A stretch of 64,000 nucleotides of DNA from the NCBI RefSeq assembly GCF_026914185.1, contig NC_070559.1, positions 4,996,001-5,060,000 of the forward strand, given 5' to 3'. The first letter of the stretch is position 1. Every line of letters starts with the position of its first letter. Below the pieces are notes generated by a model. It ran no database searches. It was not told the origin of the DNA and was given only the letters and a program-made list of their open reading frames with translations. Both the position numbers and the translations under genes were made by a program. This stretch comes from Puccinia triticina (Eukaryota > Basidiomycota > Pucciniomycetes > Pucciniales > Pucciniaceae). Positions 46,259 through 57,807 of the stretch are shown here, one piece after another.

Positions 46259-47376
46259 TACACTGCAAAAAAACACATGGTCAACTGCTTGTAGTTGACA
46301 TGCAGGATACTCCAGCCAAGCCGCCATTGTAACTCCACCTGAATGGACAAGTGCCTTTGTTGGCACAATCACTGTGCAAGGTGCACAGTGACTGTTGTGG
46401 TAATTTATATAGGCAAGCGTGGTAGAATGTCCACTTGGGGGTAGCGCAGGTGGGAATGCACAGAGCGGCTCAGGCAGAGTGCATTCCGGTGACATAAGCA
46501 CTGAGGATGATGTCAGGAAAGCGCGCTAGGAAAGCTTATGGAAAGTCACGCGCGGACCGGAATGCACGGATTGCGGATCACAGATTTTGGATTGGGTATT
46601 TGGATTGGAGCGGAAAAGACAGGGCTGGACTGCAGCGGATTACACACGTGGACTGGTAGCAGCGGCGTGTCAGCGGGTGAGCCACAACAGCCAAAGCGGG
46701 TTCCACCAGCGGGTGGAACCGGGGTGGAGGCGGTGACAAGAGACCAACTGGTGAGGGCTAGACAGAGGACGGTGGGAGATCAAGTGTTGGAGAGGAGCGG
46801 AGTCTGGGAAAGTAACGTGCGGAATAGCGGGCGGAGCTGGAGGACTAGTGCAGGAAAGTGTCAGACGTGCGGGATTGGGTGGGAATGGCCATGTGCGTGG
46901 AGGGAAGGACAGGAAAAGGGGGCTCACGGATTTTTCTCTTCTTTTCCTTATCCTATTATCCTATCATCTTACAGATTACTCATCATTGTACTTACACTTA
47001 CGGACGTACTAGAGTTATAAGGAGATATTTGTGACCATAGCTTTACTTTAAAAAGTTACTTGCGGATTCTGTGCTTACGGAGTGCGGAGCTTTATTCATT
47101 TGCGGATTATTACGCTATAGATCAGGCTCAGAGAGGAGCGCTGAAGGCTAGCGGATAGTAGCAGTGCGGAGCCGAGTTACCGACAATCACACAGCCCGTA
47201 CACTAATATTCTTGAAGGAGGCGGTCAGCGGACATTTCCACCGACTAACCAGCTTTCTTTCTCACACTGTGCATTGAAGCTTGGGATGAGTGAGTAAGGC
47301 TGGTAAACACCACAAGCTTCCTCAAAGTTACCACATGTCAACTGCTCACAGTTGACATAGTTTATTTTGCAGTGAT
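46259..47376. mobile_element. PIF-like non-autonomous element, 1118 bp, TAA duplication
   Basis: Ends TACACTGCAAAAAAA and, inverted, ATCACTGCAAAATAAA; TAA at 46256-46258 and 47377-47379. Each end has a small hairpin, GTCAACTG...CAGTTGAC. Edge phrases match the 225-bp MITE at 19313-19537, so about 800 bp of unrelated sequence (46420-47240, rich in GCGGA words) was gained in the middle. An open frame there (46538-47020) has no recognisable domain. Confidence 0.68.
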
Positions 47377-47517
47377 TAAAGGTGGACTTCTCTGCAATCT
47401 GGGACCCCTGCAGATGTTGGTTTGGACCCCAAAAGTCTAGATTTTTGAAATTTGTGCTCTAGGTCACTCCTGGGGGCACGCAGATCTTGACAGGAAGTCA
47501 TCCAATCAATAGGACCC

Positions 47518-47953
47518 TTTTCTTTTCTTTTCTTTTCTTTTCTTTTCTTTTCTTTTCTTTTCTTTTCTTTTCTTTTCTTTTCTTTTCTTTTCTTTTCTTT
47601 TCTTTTCTTTTCTTTTCTTTTCTTTTCTTTTCTTTTCTTTTCTTTTCTTTTCTTTTCTTTTCTTTTCTTTTCTTTTCTTTTCTTTTCTTTTCTTTTCTTT
47701 TCTTTTCTTTTCTTTTCTTTTCTTTTCTTTTCTTTTCTTTTCTTTTCTTTTCTTTTCTTTTCTTTTCTTTTCTTTTCTTTTCTTTTCTTTTCTTTTCTTT
47801 TCTTTTCTTTTCTTTTCTTTTCTTTTCTTTTCTTTTCTTTTCTTTTCTTTTCTTTTCTTTTCTTTTCTTTTCTTTTCTTTTCTTTTCTTTTCTTTTCTTT
47901 TCTTTTCTTTTCTTTTCTTTTCTTTTCTTTTCTTTTCTTTTCTTTTCTTTTCT
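47518..47953 (+). repeat. (TTTTC)n microsatellite, about 87 perfect units
   Basis: Uninterrupted pentanucleotide repeat of 435 bp, open in all three forward frames because no stop can form. A T-run followed by a G-run lies at about 47977-47999. Confidence 0.98.
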
Positions 47954-47959
47954 CTATTA

Positions 47960-48915
47960 TATTCTATTCCAGTCTTTTTTTTTTTTGGGGGGGGGGGGGT
48001 ACCTTACTGGATGAAATTAGAGGCTCTAACTGTTTTATAAGGTCTACTTCACCTAGGTCGAGTGATTGCCTGTCTGGATATCTATTTATGTCTATTAGGT
48101 ATGTATATCCACAAGGTATACAAAGCAACAAGCCAAGATTCAAATCATGTATTCATACATCTCACAAAAAGCAAGAAAAACATAAGGAATTCTAAGGGAA
48201 ATTTGAGAAAAGTAACCTTTTGGGGTTTATATGAACATATGGGCTGTTAGCGCTTTAAGAGCTAGAACTCGGTGAAATTAAAAGCAAGACAAACCTTTGT
48301 ACACCATCCATTGTCCAAGAAAAGCCAATGCGTATCCTAACCTAATCAACACCTGTTTGTCCATCAATGCAAATAAGAAGAGAAACCTTGTGGAGAAGTT
48401 GAGAAAGACAGAAAGAAGACTGCTTGATTTTGAGTGATGATTTCTCAGTAGTTTTCAGGATGTGTTGATTAATCTAACCTTTCTATTTTTTATTTATTTT
48501 CCCGGTCCCTTTTGAACCATCAGTTTATACTGATCCCTTAGCGTGACCTGGTCATCCTGTTCATCAGGGCTACGGGTGGGTGCAAGACAGTCCACATTAT
48601 CACCAGAGAACCGGGTTATGAAGGTCGAATCACCCAGTGGCCAGAACAGAGACCAGTTAGAAAAACAGAGAAGAAAAGGTATACAGTGCACAATTAGCCA
48701 ACAAAGATCTTTTTCAAAAATGGAACCAAAGAGAAGCAAGGTTGAAAGAAGAGATAATGATAAAATGATGCGGGGTAAACAAGTGGGTTGAGGAGACGTG
48801 CACATATTGTCTCCCTCCCCAAGAAAAAAAAAACACTTTGATACACTCAATGTTGGTCTAGGTTGGGTTATTTGCAGTGTCATACTTCGAGGTTGGAACA
48901 CAAGAGAAAGAAAAA
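47960..48915. other. Intergenic, downstream of Vps1 on minus
   Basis: No gene supported. The part adjoining 48920 probably includes the Vps1 3' UTR. Confidence 0.45.
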
Positions 48916-48919
48916 GTAT

Positions 48920-51900
48920 TCACAATACTTCACTCAGAGTCTAAAAACAAAATTCAAGTAGGTCGGAGTCATCATGGGATAACAAATACGTCAGCATCGG
49001 TAGATAAATGTTTAATACAATGGCAGTAACGATTGGGCAAACCTTGAAAGCATCTTTGTAGGCATCTAGAAGTGCTTTGACTCTCTCTCGCTCCGTTCTC
49101 AAACCTTCGTCTTCCATAAGCAAGCCCTCAAACAACTCTTCCCTGTACAAGCTGGAAACTAATCGATTCTGCACGCCTTCCCTAACATGGTTTACCAACA
49201 AATGCATCACAGCTTTGCGTTGTATTATTCAGACAAATACCGTCAGTTGGAGAGAAATGAGGTGCATGAAAATTGATTGTCTTTGGCAATAGGAAGTGGG
49301 GTCGAACTTACCTTTAGGTACGAGATCTTGTATGGTCTGCCGAACAATGCTAAAGTAAGACATCATGAGCGATCGGATCAAGTTGATTTCCATCTGTTCC
49401 CGTTCCGAAAGATGGACTTCTTTCTGGTCATCTCCCGCAGTCTACATAATACACAAGAACCACAAAGAAAAAGACAAATCAATCGTTGAATCCTGCAAAA
49501 GAGACATTTGGTTAAAATGCTTCTTTACTGACAGTTACGGGGAAGTGCTTGTCCAAGCTTTTCATGTTAAACGCCGCATGAGCCCCTTCAAATCCTGGGG
49601 TCTTGAGTGCAACCTGAAGGGAATGTGATCCATCAATGAGCTGAGAAGAGGAATTCTCAACTGAGTCGTGGGCCGCTGTCTTGTGTCGGGGTCGGTGGGG
49701 CGGCTGAGTTAGCATGGCACTACCAACGCCGTTGGCAGTGCCACCGAAAAAATAGTTGAGGAAACTATCCTTCGCAGATCCATACTGTTGCGAGGTTGAG
49801 TGATGATGGTCTCGATGGAAGTGAGAGGGCAATGGGTTGGGCGGCCCACTATGTCGATTGTCCGAAGCAATGCGCTTGGGGTTAAGCGCTCCAGCGTGAC
49901 TTCCGGATTGAAGCTGGTCGATCGGCGCAGATGAAGGCCGGAAGATCTGACCATTAATCGTCGGGACTTGTCGGTGGCTTTGAAGCGCCGTGCTTCGCTG
50001 AGAAGTCCCCTCTTCGTCTTCATTCGCACTCGAAGAATCCTCGACATCTCCGTCAGAAACAGACTGCATCCAGAAGGCAAAGAAAAAGGAAAAAGTGGAT
50101 GAGAGAGTGGCGAACCGCGGATGAAATCCCAGCTTCCGACGGAGCCATTGGATGTGATAGTCAGCGGAGAGGAACCTTGGCGCACCCTTCTTTGATCTGA
50201 AGCTCCATTAACATGCATATTTGACCCATGAGGATACTGCGATCCTCCATTCATGGTTGTATTTTTCATAAAATCGGGATGGTTGGTGTTAATGTAGGCG
50301 GCTTGAATATCGATAAGGGACTGGACATATTCAGATGTAGGTCCTAATCTCTCCCGGAGCAACTCGGAAACGGCCTCAATTAACTGGGCATGCAGTCTTG
50401 GATATCGTTGAAGTTCCTATTTTGAACGCGATAGTAAAGAGCAAGAAGTTTGAGGAAGCCATAGACGAAGCAATCAAAGCTCATGAAGACTCACTGAATT
50501 CGTGCAATTATGACATATTTTCATCAATTCTTCATAAACTAGCTCAACGCAACGCAAGCCAGGGGGTTCAAGTAATTTTATTTGAGGCTTGATGAGCAAG
50601 TCAAAGGCAGCTTCAGGTATGAAAAGACTCGATCGAGTTCCAGTGGAGTTCCGAATAGAAGTCCGAATATCCATGTTGTTCAGGTTTTCCATCGGGTTTA
50701 ATGTTTGAAGAGCCTGCCCAAAGACTTCGTTAAAGATGTAGTGAATCCTGGCACCCCCGCACAGCTCTTTGGTCGAAAGATTGGCTTGACTTCCATCGAT
50801 AGAAGAAACAAAGTCTTTCACAAATTGTGTCATCAGCTTCAAAACTAATGAGCCCCTGTTCTGTTTGCCCCAAAATGCAGAATCGCCACCGAACGCGTTT
50901 AGTTCTTGTTGGGTTTGACCCATGAGAGTGTTGAGTCGAGCTTTCATGTCGGGCAATTTATCACGAATGTGGGACATTAGGACCTGGAAACACGATAGGG
51001 AGATGGACGTGAGTCTGATAGAGTACATTGGGAACAGCCATTAGTTTCCTCACTTGGTTCAACGTCTTGGCCAAAAATTTGGTCCCACAGCGGTGTGCGA
51101 TATTCCTGTAGGCAGGATGACTGCGAAAGAACTCATCCTCTTTGGCCAAAGCTTGTTCCATGGGTAGCTTCATGTTGATATCATGTTGACTTCGGTTGAC
51201 GATACCAGTAAAACCCAATTTGAGTGGGTAGACCCTGCCGGTAAGAATGTCGAGAGCATTGGTACCCGTGTCCATCAAATCAAGTTTGGTAAGCACTCCG
51301 ATGGTTCTTCGCCCTTGCGGATCGACCGACCGTGCTAATTTGAGCGAATCAGAGTTGGCTAGATCCACGTTGGCGGGTGAGACGGCGAGAATAACACTAG
51401 GCAAGGAATCAAATCGCCGACAATTAAATCAATTTTTCACGACTCATTTATCATCTCAAGACGAATCTGAAATTATTACCTGTTAGGTTTGGAGATATAT
51501 TCCAGGACCAGGTTACGTATCTGACGCTCGATGTCTGTTGGTTGGTCACCAACCGGCAGCTTTGATGATCAAATTGATCTTAATGATTAATTATCCAACA
51601 TCCAGTGGCTCGATTTTCTTGAGAAGAAGGCCAAGTAAAATTCACATACTTTTGTGAGACCAGGCAAGTCAACCAAGGTCAAGTTCAGGACTCGCGGACT
51701 ATAGATCTTGACATTGATAGGAAGCCGACTGATGCCGTTATTACTGCCGGCTACTCGTAAGGTCTCGTTTTCGATTTCTTTCCTGATCTCTTCAAATTCG
51801 GTGAATCTTCGGTTGGGGAGGTGTAGAAACTCTCCGTATTCAGGCCCAGAAAAGGATGAAGATGACTCAGAATGGGCCGTGGATGGAAGATGAATTAATT

Positions 51901-52244
51901 GAAGAACCAGCGGCCGACGGGTAACGATTCCGGATCCTCTGGGCAAGAAATCCCGTCCAACGATACTGAAGACCGGAAATTCGCGATGAGAAATTCATTT
52001 TTTGTGAGTCAATGAAATAGATTGTAGGAGATGCTTACGTTTCAAGTACTGATGATTTCCCTGAGCTCTGTGAGCCCACCACGACGATTTGAGGTAAATC
52101 AACAGTTTCGCCACCGATAGCATTGAAGGTGTCTTGTAGTTTGTTTACTAAAGTAATGAGATCTTTCTCAAGATAATCACCCTTTGATTAGTCATGAATT
52201 GTTATCGGGCGAGCGCAGAGGTTGAAGGTCTCACCTCCGTCCAT
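48920..52244 (-). CDS. VPS1: Vps1-type dynamin-related GTPase
   Basis: Exons on minus: 52244-52235, 52147-52039, 51965-51650, 51559-51480, 51396-51054, 50983-50495, 50416 to about 50141, 50063-49539, 49441-49312, 49212-49043, 48940-48920; about 822 residues. Vps1 self-assembles on membranes and drives scission in vacuolar sorting and peroxisome division. GTPase motifs: G1 [10 protein letters not shown]3 DLPGLTK, G4 TKLDLMD, then VNRSQHD. Stalk text includes [20 protein letters not shown]. The GTPase-effector domain is [20 protein letters not shown]...[18 protein letters not shown]...LLMEDEGL, ending [15 protein letters not shown] Ser/His/Pro-rich insert of about 190 residues (about 50200-49600) makes it longer than the usual roughly 700. 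The donor of exon 7 (50141) is the only uncertain junction. The 7- and 10-base exon ends were chosen because they restore family text. Confidence 0.93.
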
Positions 52245-52294
52245 CCTGAGTCCAGTAAAGTCTTGAGATCCTGAGTCCAGTAAAGTCTTGAGGG
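52245..52294 (-). repeat. 25-bp direct duplication next to the Vps1 start codon
   Basis: CCTGAGTCCAGTAAAGTCTT begins at 52245 and again at 52270 (period 25). It lies in the presumed 5' leader, touching the ATG at 52244. Confidence 0.85.
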
Positions 52295-52299
52295 ACGCT

Positions 52300-53600
52300 T
52301 GCAGGTTATAAGGTTCGATATGGTACAGCTCGACTGATACAGTTTAGGTGACGTGTCGACTGAGGATAAGACTGATAAACGACTGAAGATAAGCTGAGTA
52401 GGTGAATGGATGGGCGGAAGCTTACGGTATCGACAGGTGTTGCTGGGTTTTTTGGCACTTGACGGAATTGGTGGTGAGCGGTAAAAATCCAAATACACTA
52501 AGTGCATACTATGCCCTACAGCCCGGCGACATACATAGACACCCGAGTGTTCGCAACGCGCTTCGAAGGCCCGAAGCCAGCGCAACCGAAGCACCAAACC
52601 TGATCAAAATTAGAATCAAAAATCATTCTTCGACTGGAGCACAGTTTGTTTCGAAAAGGGGTGTATTGGGTCTCCATGAAGATGATACAAATTTTATGTT
52701 GAACATCAGAAAATTAGTGTCCTGACAACCTACCAGCATGTACCACCAAGAAACTGCCTCATTTGGTAACTCTAGAACAAACCATTTTTTTCAGTGATTG
52801 AGGAAAAATAAACATAACATGTCATTGCATGAACACAATCAGGGTTCATCAGTTTGAAATAACAACGGGCAATTTTTCCAAGTTCCTTGCCCAAACCCAC
52901 CAATCATAAGAGATGGAGGTTTGCCATATGTTGAGAAGTTCAGCAAAACCAAGAAGATCCATAAAAACCCAGATGTACCATGTTTCTTCCCGCTGACTTT
53001 AGCTTTGACCTCTACTCTCCCCACAGGAGAAGACTATTTTTGGAGGAAGATTTCACTAGCTTAACAAAGCCACTCAGATCAAAATTTCAGGGAAACCAGA
53101 ATATGCACAATTATCTTATAAAGTGCCCTGGATTTGTTTTTCTTCTGGGACATCATGACATGTAACAAAAAACTACCGGCCTGGAAAAGAAGGCACACAA
53201 AACTGGATAAAAATTGATGAATTAATTATTATTATTGTTTTTGGATTTACTTTGTGCACGGAGGAAAACTCATTGCACACGGGAATTTCCATTGACTCAA
53301 CGTCTCTTGACGTCAAGCCCCCCTCTGTGTGCACCACCATCCCCCAAAAACCACTTTGCACATGGAGCCCCCGTAATAAAGCTGGTGCCTGGTAGACCGG
53401 CCATCAAGGGCACACAGCCCTGTTGATGACCAATCTGTACCATTCATCAACAGTGTTGTTTAATTATGGTGTTCAAAGTTGATTTGAGCATGCATAAATC
53501 ATAAACTAGAGGCCAAGGCGGCATTGCCGCTGCACCTTTAAATTAGGGGTACAGGGGCAATCTATCTATCACAGTGGTCAGCACCAATCATTCAGTTGAA
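52300..53600. other. Upstream of Vps1, no gene seen
   Basis: Likely Vps1 promoter and leader to about 52600, then unassigned sequence. One isolated GGCCATCAAGGGC...GTTGATGACC palindrome unit near 53397-53430. Confidence 0.45.
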
Positions 53601-53608
53601 GTGCAGCT

Positions 53609-53823
53609 TAGAGATGGCCATTTTGCACCCGCTGGCGGGTACCCGCCACCTTTCAGGATGCAACTGTGTGCCCTGGCAGGTACCCAGGGCTGCTGTGGAG
53701 TGAATTCCTTGAATTTTTACTAGGATTGAACATCCCACACCGCCATGGGTATCTGAAAGTGCACACAGTTGCCTTCTGAAAGGTGGCGGGTACCCGCCAG
53801 CGGGTGCAAAATGGCCATCTCTA
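53609..53823. mobile_element. hAT MITE, 215 bp, with about 62-bp inverted ends
   Basis: Ends TAGAGATGGCCATTTTGCAC are inverted and near-identical for about 62 bp, including GGCGGGTACCCGCC. The 8-bp flanks GTGCAGCT (53601-53608) and ATGCAGCT (53824-53831) differ at one base. Almost the whole element can fold into a hairpin. Confidence 0.9.
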
Positions 53824-53831
53824 ATGCAGCT

Positions 53832-54480
53832 ATTGATGGGTGGTACTGGCTGTCAAGAGAATCCTTCCAAAGGCCCCAATACTGGTCATTAAGAGTGCTA
53901 CACATGCTCTTGATTTCCAGTACTTTCAACCTGATGTTTGATTTTGCATGCAATGCAGCCCTCCACAAACCTGCAAAAATTGTTGCTTGCCGCTATTGAG
54001 ATGCTAAGGTTTCCAGCCAGTTGATGTTTGAAATTCCATAAGAATTTTTTACATAAAAGCATAAACTTTCATTCTGCCTGGGAAATCTCACTTTAATTTT
54101 TACCTGTGTTGACATCTCCCAGTCAAACTTGCAGTTTGTGAGTTTATGGAAGCACATCTCATTCTATCTTGAAAACCATAAGTGTGTTGGGCAGACAACA
54201 AACTCTGCCATATGTCTGACATGTAGTATGGGCAGTTGCCAGTCTACCCTTGCTTAGAGATAGCAAACAGTGGATAAATTCCCGTCATCATTTAGAGAGC
54301 TCTAGATGCCTCTCTAAATCCTAAATTAAGACACCTATCAAAAACTCAACCAGTGCATATGAAATTAATGAACTGTAGGGCTAGGAAGACATTTCCCTTT
54401 TTGTCAAAAATTAAGAATTTGAGTGTGTAAATTGAGATCTGGGAGGCTCCCAGACTCAACGGGAAGTCCTCCAGTAACCG
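53832..54480. other. No gene seen
   Basis: AT-rich sequence without family text. Confidence 0.4.
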
Positions 54481-55020
54481 GATACCGCCCGCGGGTACGG
54501 GTACCGGGTCAATTTTCTGCCCAAAACAGGCACCCGCCACTGCCGGGCGGGTGTCTGGCGGTATACCGGCGGTACCTGCTCCCATAAGTGGAGCGCCCCG
54601 GTGACCCCGCACCGGAGGCTGCGACCCTGAGTCGCATCTGGCCGCCATGCCTCGGGGCCGCCTACAAGGGCGCCCCCAGACAGACTTGCGACCATTTGGA
54701 GGCGACCCTGCAGGTCGGGGCGCCAGGGAGTCGGCCTGGGGGGCGGCCCCGGGACTTTGGCGACTCCGAGTCATTGCGGCCAGATGCGACCCAGGGTCGC
54801 AGCCTCCGGTGCGGGGCCATGGCGTGCTGGGTGGTCGGCTATGGGTCGTCATTGGGCGCCGGGATCATGGCGTGCTGGGAAGTCGGCTATGGGTGGTCGT
54901 CGTGGGTGGCAACAGGTCGGTTGGTTGGTGGGTGCCTGGGGCGCCCATCAGGGTGTCCCAAGGGCGGGAATGGGTGCGCGGCAAGAACCATCTGTGACTC
55001 GCGTCCGGGCCGAACCTGAA
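54481..55020. repeat. GC-rich block with inverted and direct repeats
   Basis: GGTACC-rich start (54490-54580), then an inverted repeat CCCCGCACCGGAGGCTGCGA... at about 54605-54650 and 54776-54822, and a direct repeat CATGGCGTGCTGG...GTCGGCTATGGG at 54818 and 54867. Base composition departs sharply from both sides. Open frames on both strands look spurious. Confidence 0.6.
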
Positions 55021-55029
55021 TGGCATGCT

Positions 55030-55769
55030 GGTGCCGAGCCAACGACGTCTGCGTGGGCTAGCTAGCTACGCCCCAATAGGGACATCCAACACGGCTCTCA
55101 GACCACTGCTGGTTGCTCTCGGCGTGAAATGCAACTGGGCTTGTTTCAATTATCTCCAGCAAGCTGATGCTGATGCATTTTTTGTTTGTTTTTTTTCATT
55201 AGCTACCCGACCTTGAAATCCTTGAAATTAGAGACCTCTTGAAATCCTTGAAATCAGAGACCTTGGCTGGGATAGGTTCAGAGCAAACTTAAACCAAGTT
55301 CCTCGCTGCTGCGGGCGTCTGGTCTTGCGAAGCAAGCCTCCGATAGCCCTCGGCAAGAGGGACTTGCGCGCTATCGCCCCTTCTTGGCGTGCCAAGAATC
55401 TGAATTTGGCTGGGAGGAATTTTTGAAGCTTTATAATTCCTTGCCCCCTTGACATTCTTTGGAATAAAATTGCTTAGGTTGTAGGCCTGATTTTTCCTAT
55501 CCAACCTACATAATTTCAGGTGTTTGGCAAAAATCATGCCACCCGCAGAAATTCCACAAAAATCCGCAAGCAGCTGGAATTACAAGCAGTGCGCAACTTG
55601 ACCGCTGCACCTTGCAGCTTGTGTGCGCATTGGGTGGTTGTTTTTTTGTGTAGCTTTCTCTCAGAGGATGCTATCAGCCCTACAAGACCTCAATTGTTCA
55701 CCAGCTGTGAACATAACTGGAATCAAAGTGGCATTCTTGCTGTGCCAATGTGGGGAGGTACGGTGTACA
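55030..55769. other. No gene seen
   Basis: Contains a short direct repeat GACCTTGAAATCC/GACCTCTTGAAATCC near 55210-55260. No family text. Confidence 0.4.
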
Positions 55770-55772
55770 TAA

Positions 55773-57018
55773 GAGCATTTCCACCGCGGGCCCTAAATCG
55801 GGGCCCTAGTTGGAAATTTCAGGAGTTTACCGCCTCAACCCGACCCACCGCGGGCGCTATTTGTGTCGAAAATTTACAGCCGTCCCTACACCACGGGTGC
55901 AAAAAGATATTCCAAAGCCGGATTGAATCCGGCTTCAAAATATTTTCCAGCTCATTCAGTACGGACGTCGCCAGGAACGAGTCACAGCATCCGCATTTGA
56001 GATATTTTGAGAATATCTCAGAAACCACTCTGAGTGGTTTCTGAAATATTTTCCATAAATTTAGGAAAATTTTTTCTCACAAAAATCGGGGAAAAGTTTG
56101 ATTTCAATAATAAAAATGGGAGGAAATATTTACAAAGGGGCTTTGAAAATATCTTTCCCTATTTTCCTCATAATATTTCCACAAACCAGCGGATTATTTT
56201 CAGACCACATCCAAAAACTTTTAGTGCACCCTTGGTGTAAATATTGACCTCGAGTCCCTACATGTAGGGACTCCGAGGGACTCACTAGGGACTCATTCAT
56301 CCCCACCTCAACTCCCTTTCACACACCAAACTCCTTGTGAAACTACAGCTCACACCCCCGAATGTACAATCCCTTCACAGGCCAAGGCAGGCCAGCCATC
56401 AAGAGGTACTCCCCTCGATGGCCCGTTTGTTCCGGTCATCGAGAGGAGTACATTCTCCCCTCGATGGCCGGTTCCTTCCGGTCATTGAGAGGAGTACATA
56501 CTCCCTTTGATGGCCGGTTCCTCCGGTCATCAAGAGGAGTACATACTCCCCTTGATGTCCGGTTCCTTTCGGTCATCAAGAGGATACTTCCCATGATGAC
56601 CGGAACAAACTGGTCTGTTCTGATCATTGAGGGGAGTTGGCCGGTTCGTTCCAATTATCGAGGGGAGTATATACTCCCCACGATGACCGGAACAGCCCGG
56701 ATTGTTCCAACCTCATCGAGGGAGGTACATATTTATTTACTCCCCTCAATGGCTGGTTCGTTCCAGTTATCGAGAGGGGTATATACTCCGCACGATGACC
56801 GGAACAACCTTCTTTGTTCCGATCATCAACAAGAGAACTCCCTTCAATAACCGGGTGGATTTGACGGGGGAGTGGACCGGGGGCGACGCATGCCTTTCAT
56901 GACTTTTTACAGACTCTCGCGGTGTATGCCGCAGCAGTTTGGGGCGCTAAAACTGGCTGCGCACTGCCAGAGATCAAATTTTAGCGCCCCGAAAATACCG
57001 CCCGCGGTGGAAATGCTC
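55773..57018. mobile_element. PIF-like MITE, 1246 bp, TAA duplication, carrying a palindrome array
   Basis: Ends GAGCATTTCCACCGCGGGC inverted at both sides; TAA at 55770-55772 and 57019-57021. Sequence just inside is GGGCCC/GGGGCGC-rich. The middle holds an AT-rich segment and the palindrome array at 56390-56870. Non-coding. Confidence 0.8.
56390..56870. repeat. Palindrome array inside the PIF-like MITE
   Basis: About ten units of CCTCGATGGCCGGT...CCGGTCATCGAGAGGAGTA type with ATACTCCC spacers; the same basic module as in the MULE and the TRIM insertion, with GGTTC-type loops. Confidence 0.85.
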
Positions 57019-57021
57019 TAA

Positions 57022-57800
57022 GTCCCTCCTGAAAGAGGCTCGCTTTGCAAGTTCAGCCTACCCCCCGGGGGGCCCAAAGTCTCGAGGGACTTTGTTAAGT
57101 TTGGGTTCAGAGGCATCTTCAAAATGACATCAATAGGGAGAGAAAAGGAAAGGAAAGGGAAAACAGGACTCAAATGGAAAGATAATGAACAACAGGAACT
57201 AAACCAAGTCAACAATAATCATACAATCAAACATGTCATAATAGCTCCGATCACATTAGATTAAATCATTGCCGCAATTAGCAATCACAATGCGCATGAA
57301 ACATACAATCAGGGTTACTAATAAGCCGGATAAATAAGCTTGCAAATTCCAATATTGACAAGCAAGTTGTTACAAAATAAGCTTATCCTGTTACCCTGAA
57401 CCCTCATTGTTAGTGATTGCTTTTGTATTCTTCACCTTCCTTTTCTTTTGACTTTCAGCTATCTTTTGTAAATTTTCTAAATAAGAGTTACCCAACACCA
57501 GGATGTGATTTTCTGAAACCTGTGTATCCTCTCCTGTTGTAGATCTTTGCCATGATATTAAATAATCAAAATTGACTTTCTTAGCTAAACATGGCATCTG
57601 ATACCAGTGTACCCGCCTCAAAAATTTCCAAATCCGGACACCCGCACCTGCGCAGGGTGCAGTGGGCAGGTACCCGGGTACCTGTTGCCAGTACCCGCGG
57701 GTGCTTGCTCTGTTTCTGGCTCAGAACTGTTGCTCTCTTGCATTGCTGTGACTAGTGACTATACATGTTAAATGCATGAAAAAAGATAATAAAAAAACCC
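57022..57800. other. No gene; small palindrome at 57312-57401 and GGGTACCC block at 57610-57715
   Basis: 57312-57401 has CAGGGTTACTAATAAGC against inverted CAGGGTAACAGGATAAGC, possibly a 90-bp MITE. 57610-57715 has the hAT-like GGGTACCCGG words and may be the 3' end of the hAT element whose transposase lies just beyond. Confidence 0.45.
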
Positions 57801-57807
57801 AAGTGCT

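Noticed and set aside
46538..47020. 160-codon frame as a host gene
   Set aside because: Lies wholly inside the PIF-like element, has no recognisable domain, and composition mirrors GCGGA repeats.
47487..48014. 175-codon frame encoding a Phe/Ser/Leu repeat protein
   Set aside because: Pure (TTTTC)n microsatellite; no stop can arise, and no gene signals surround it.
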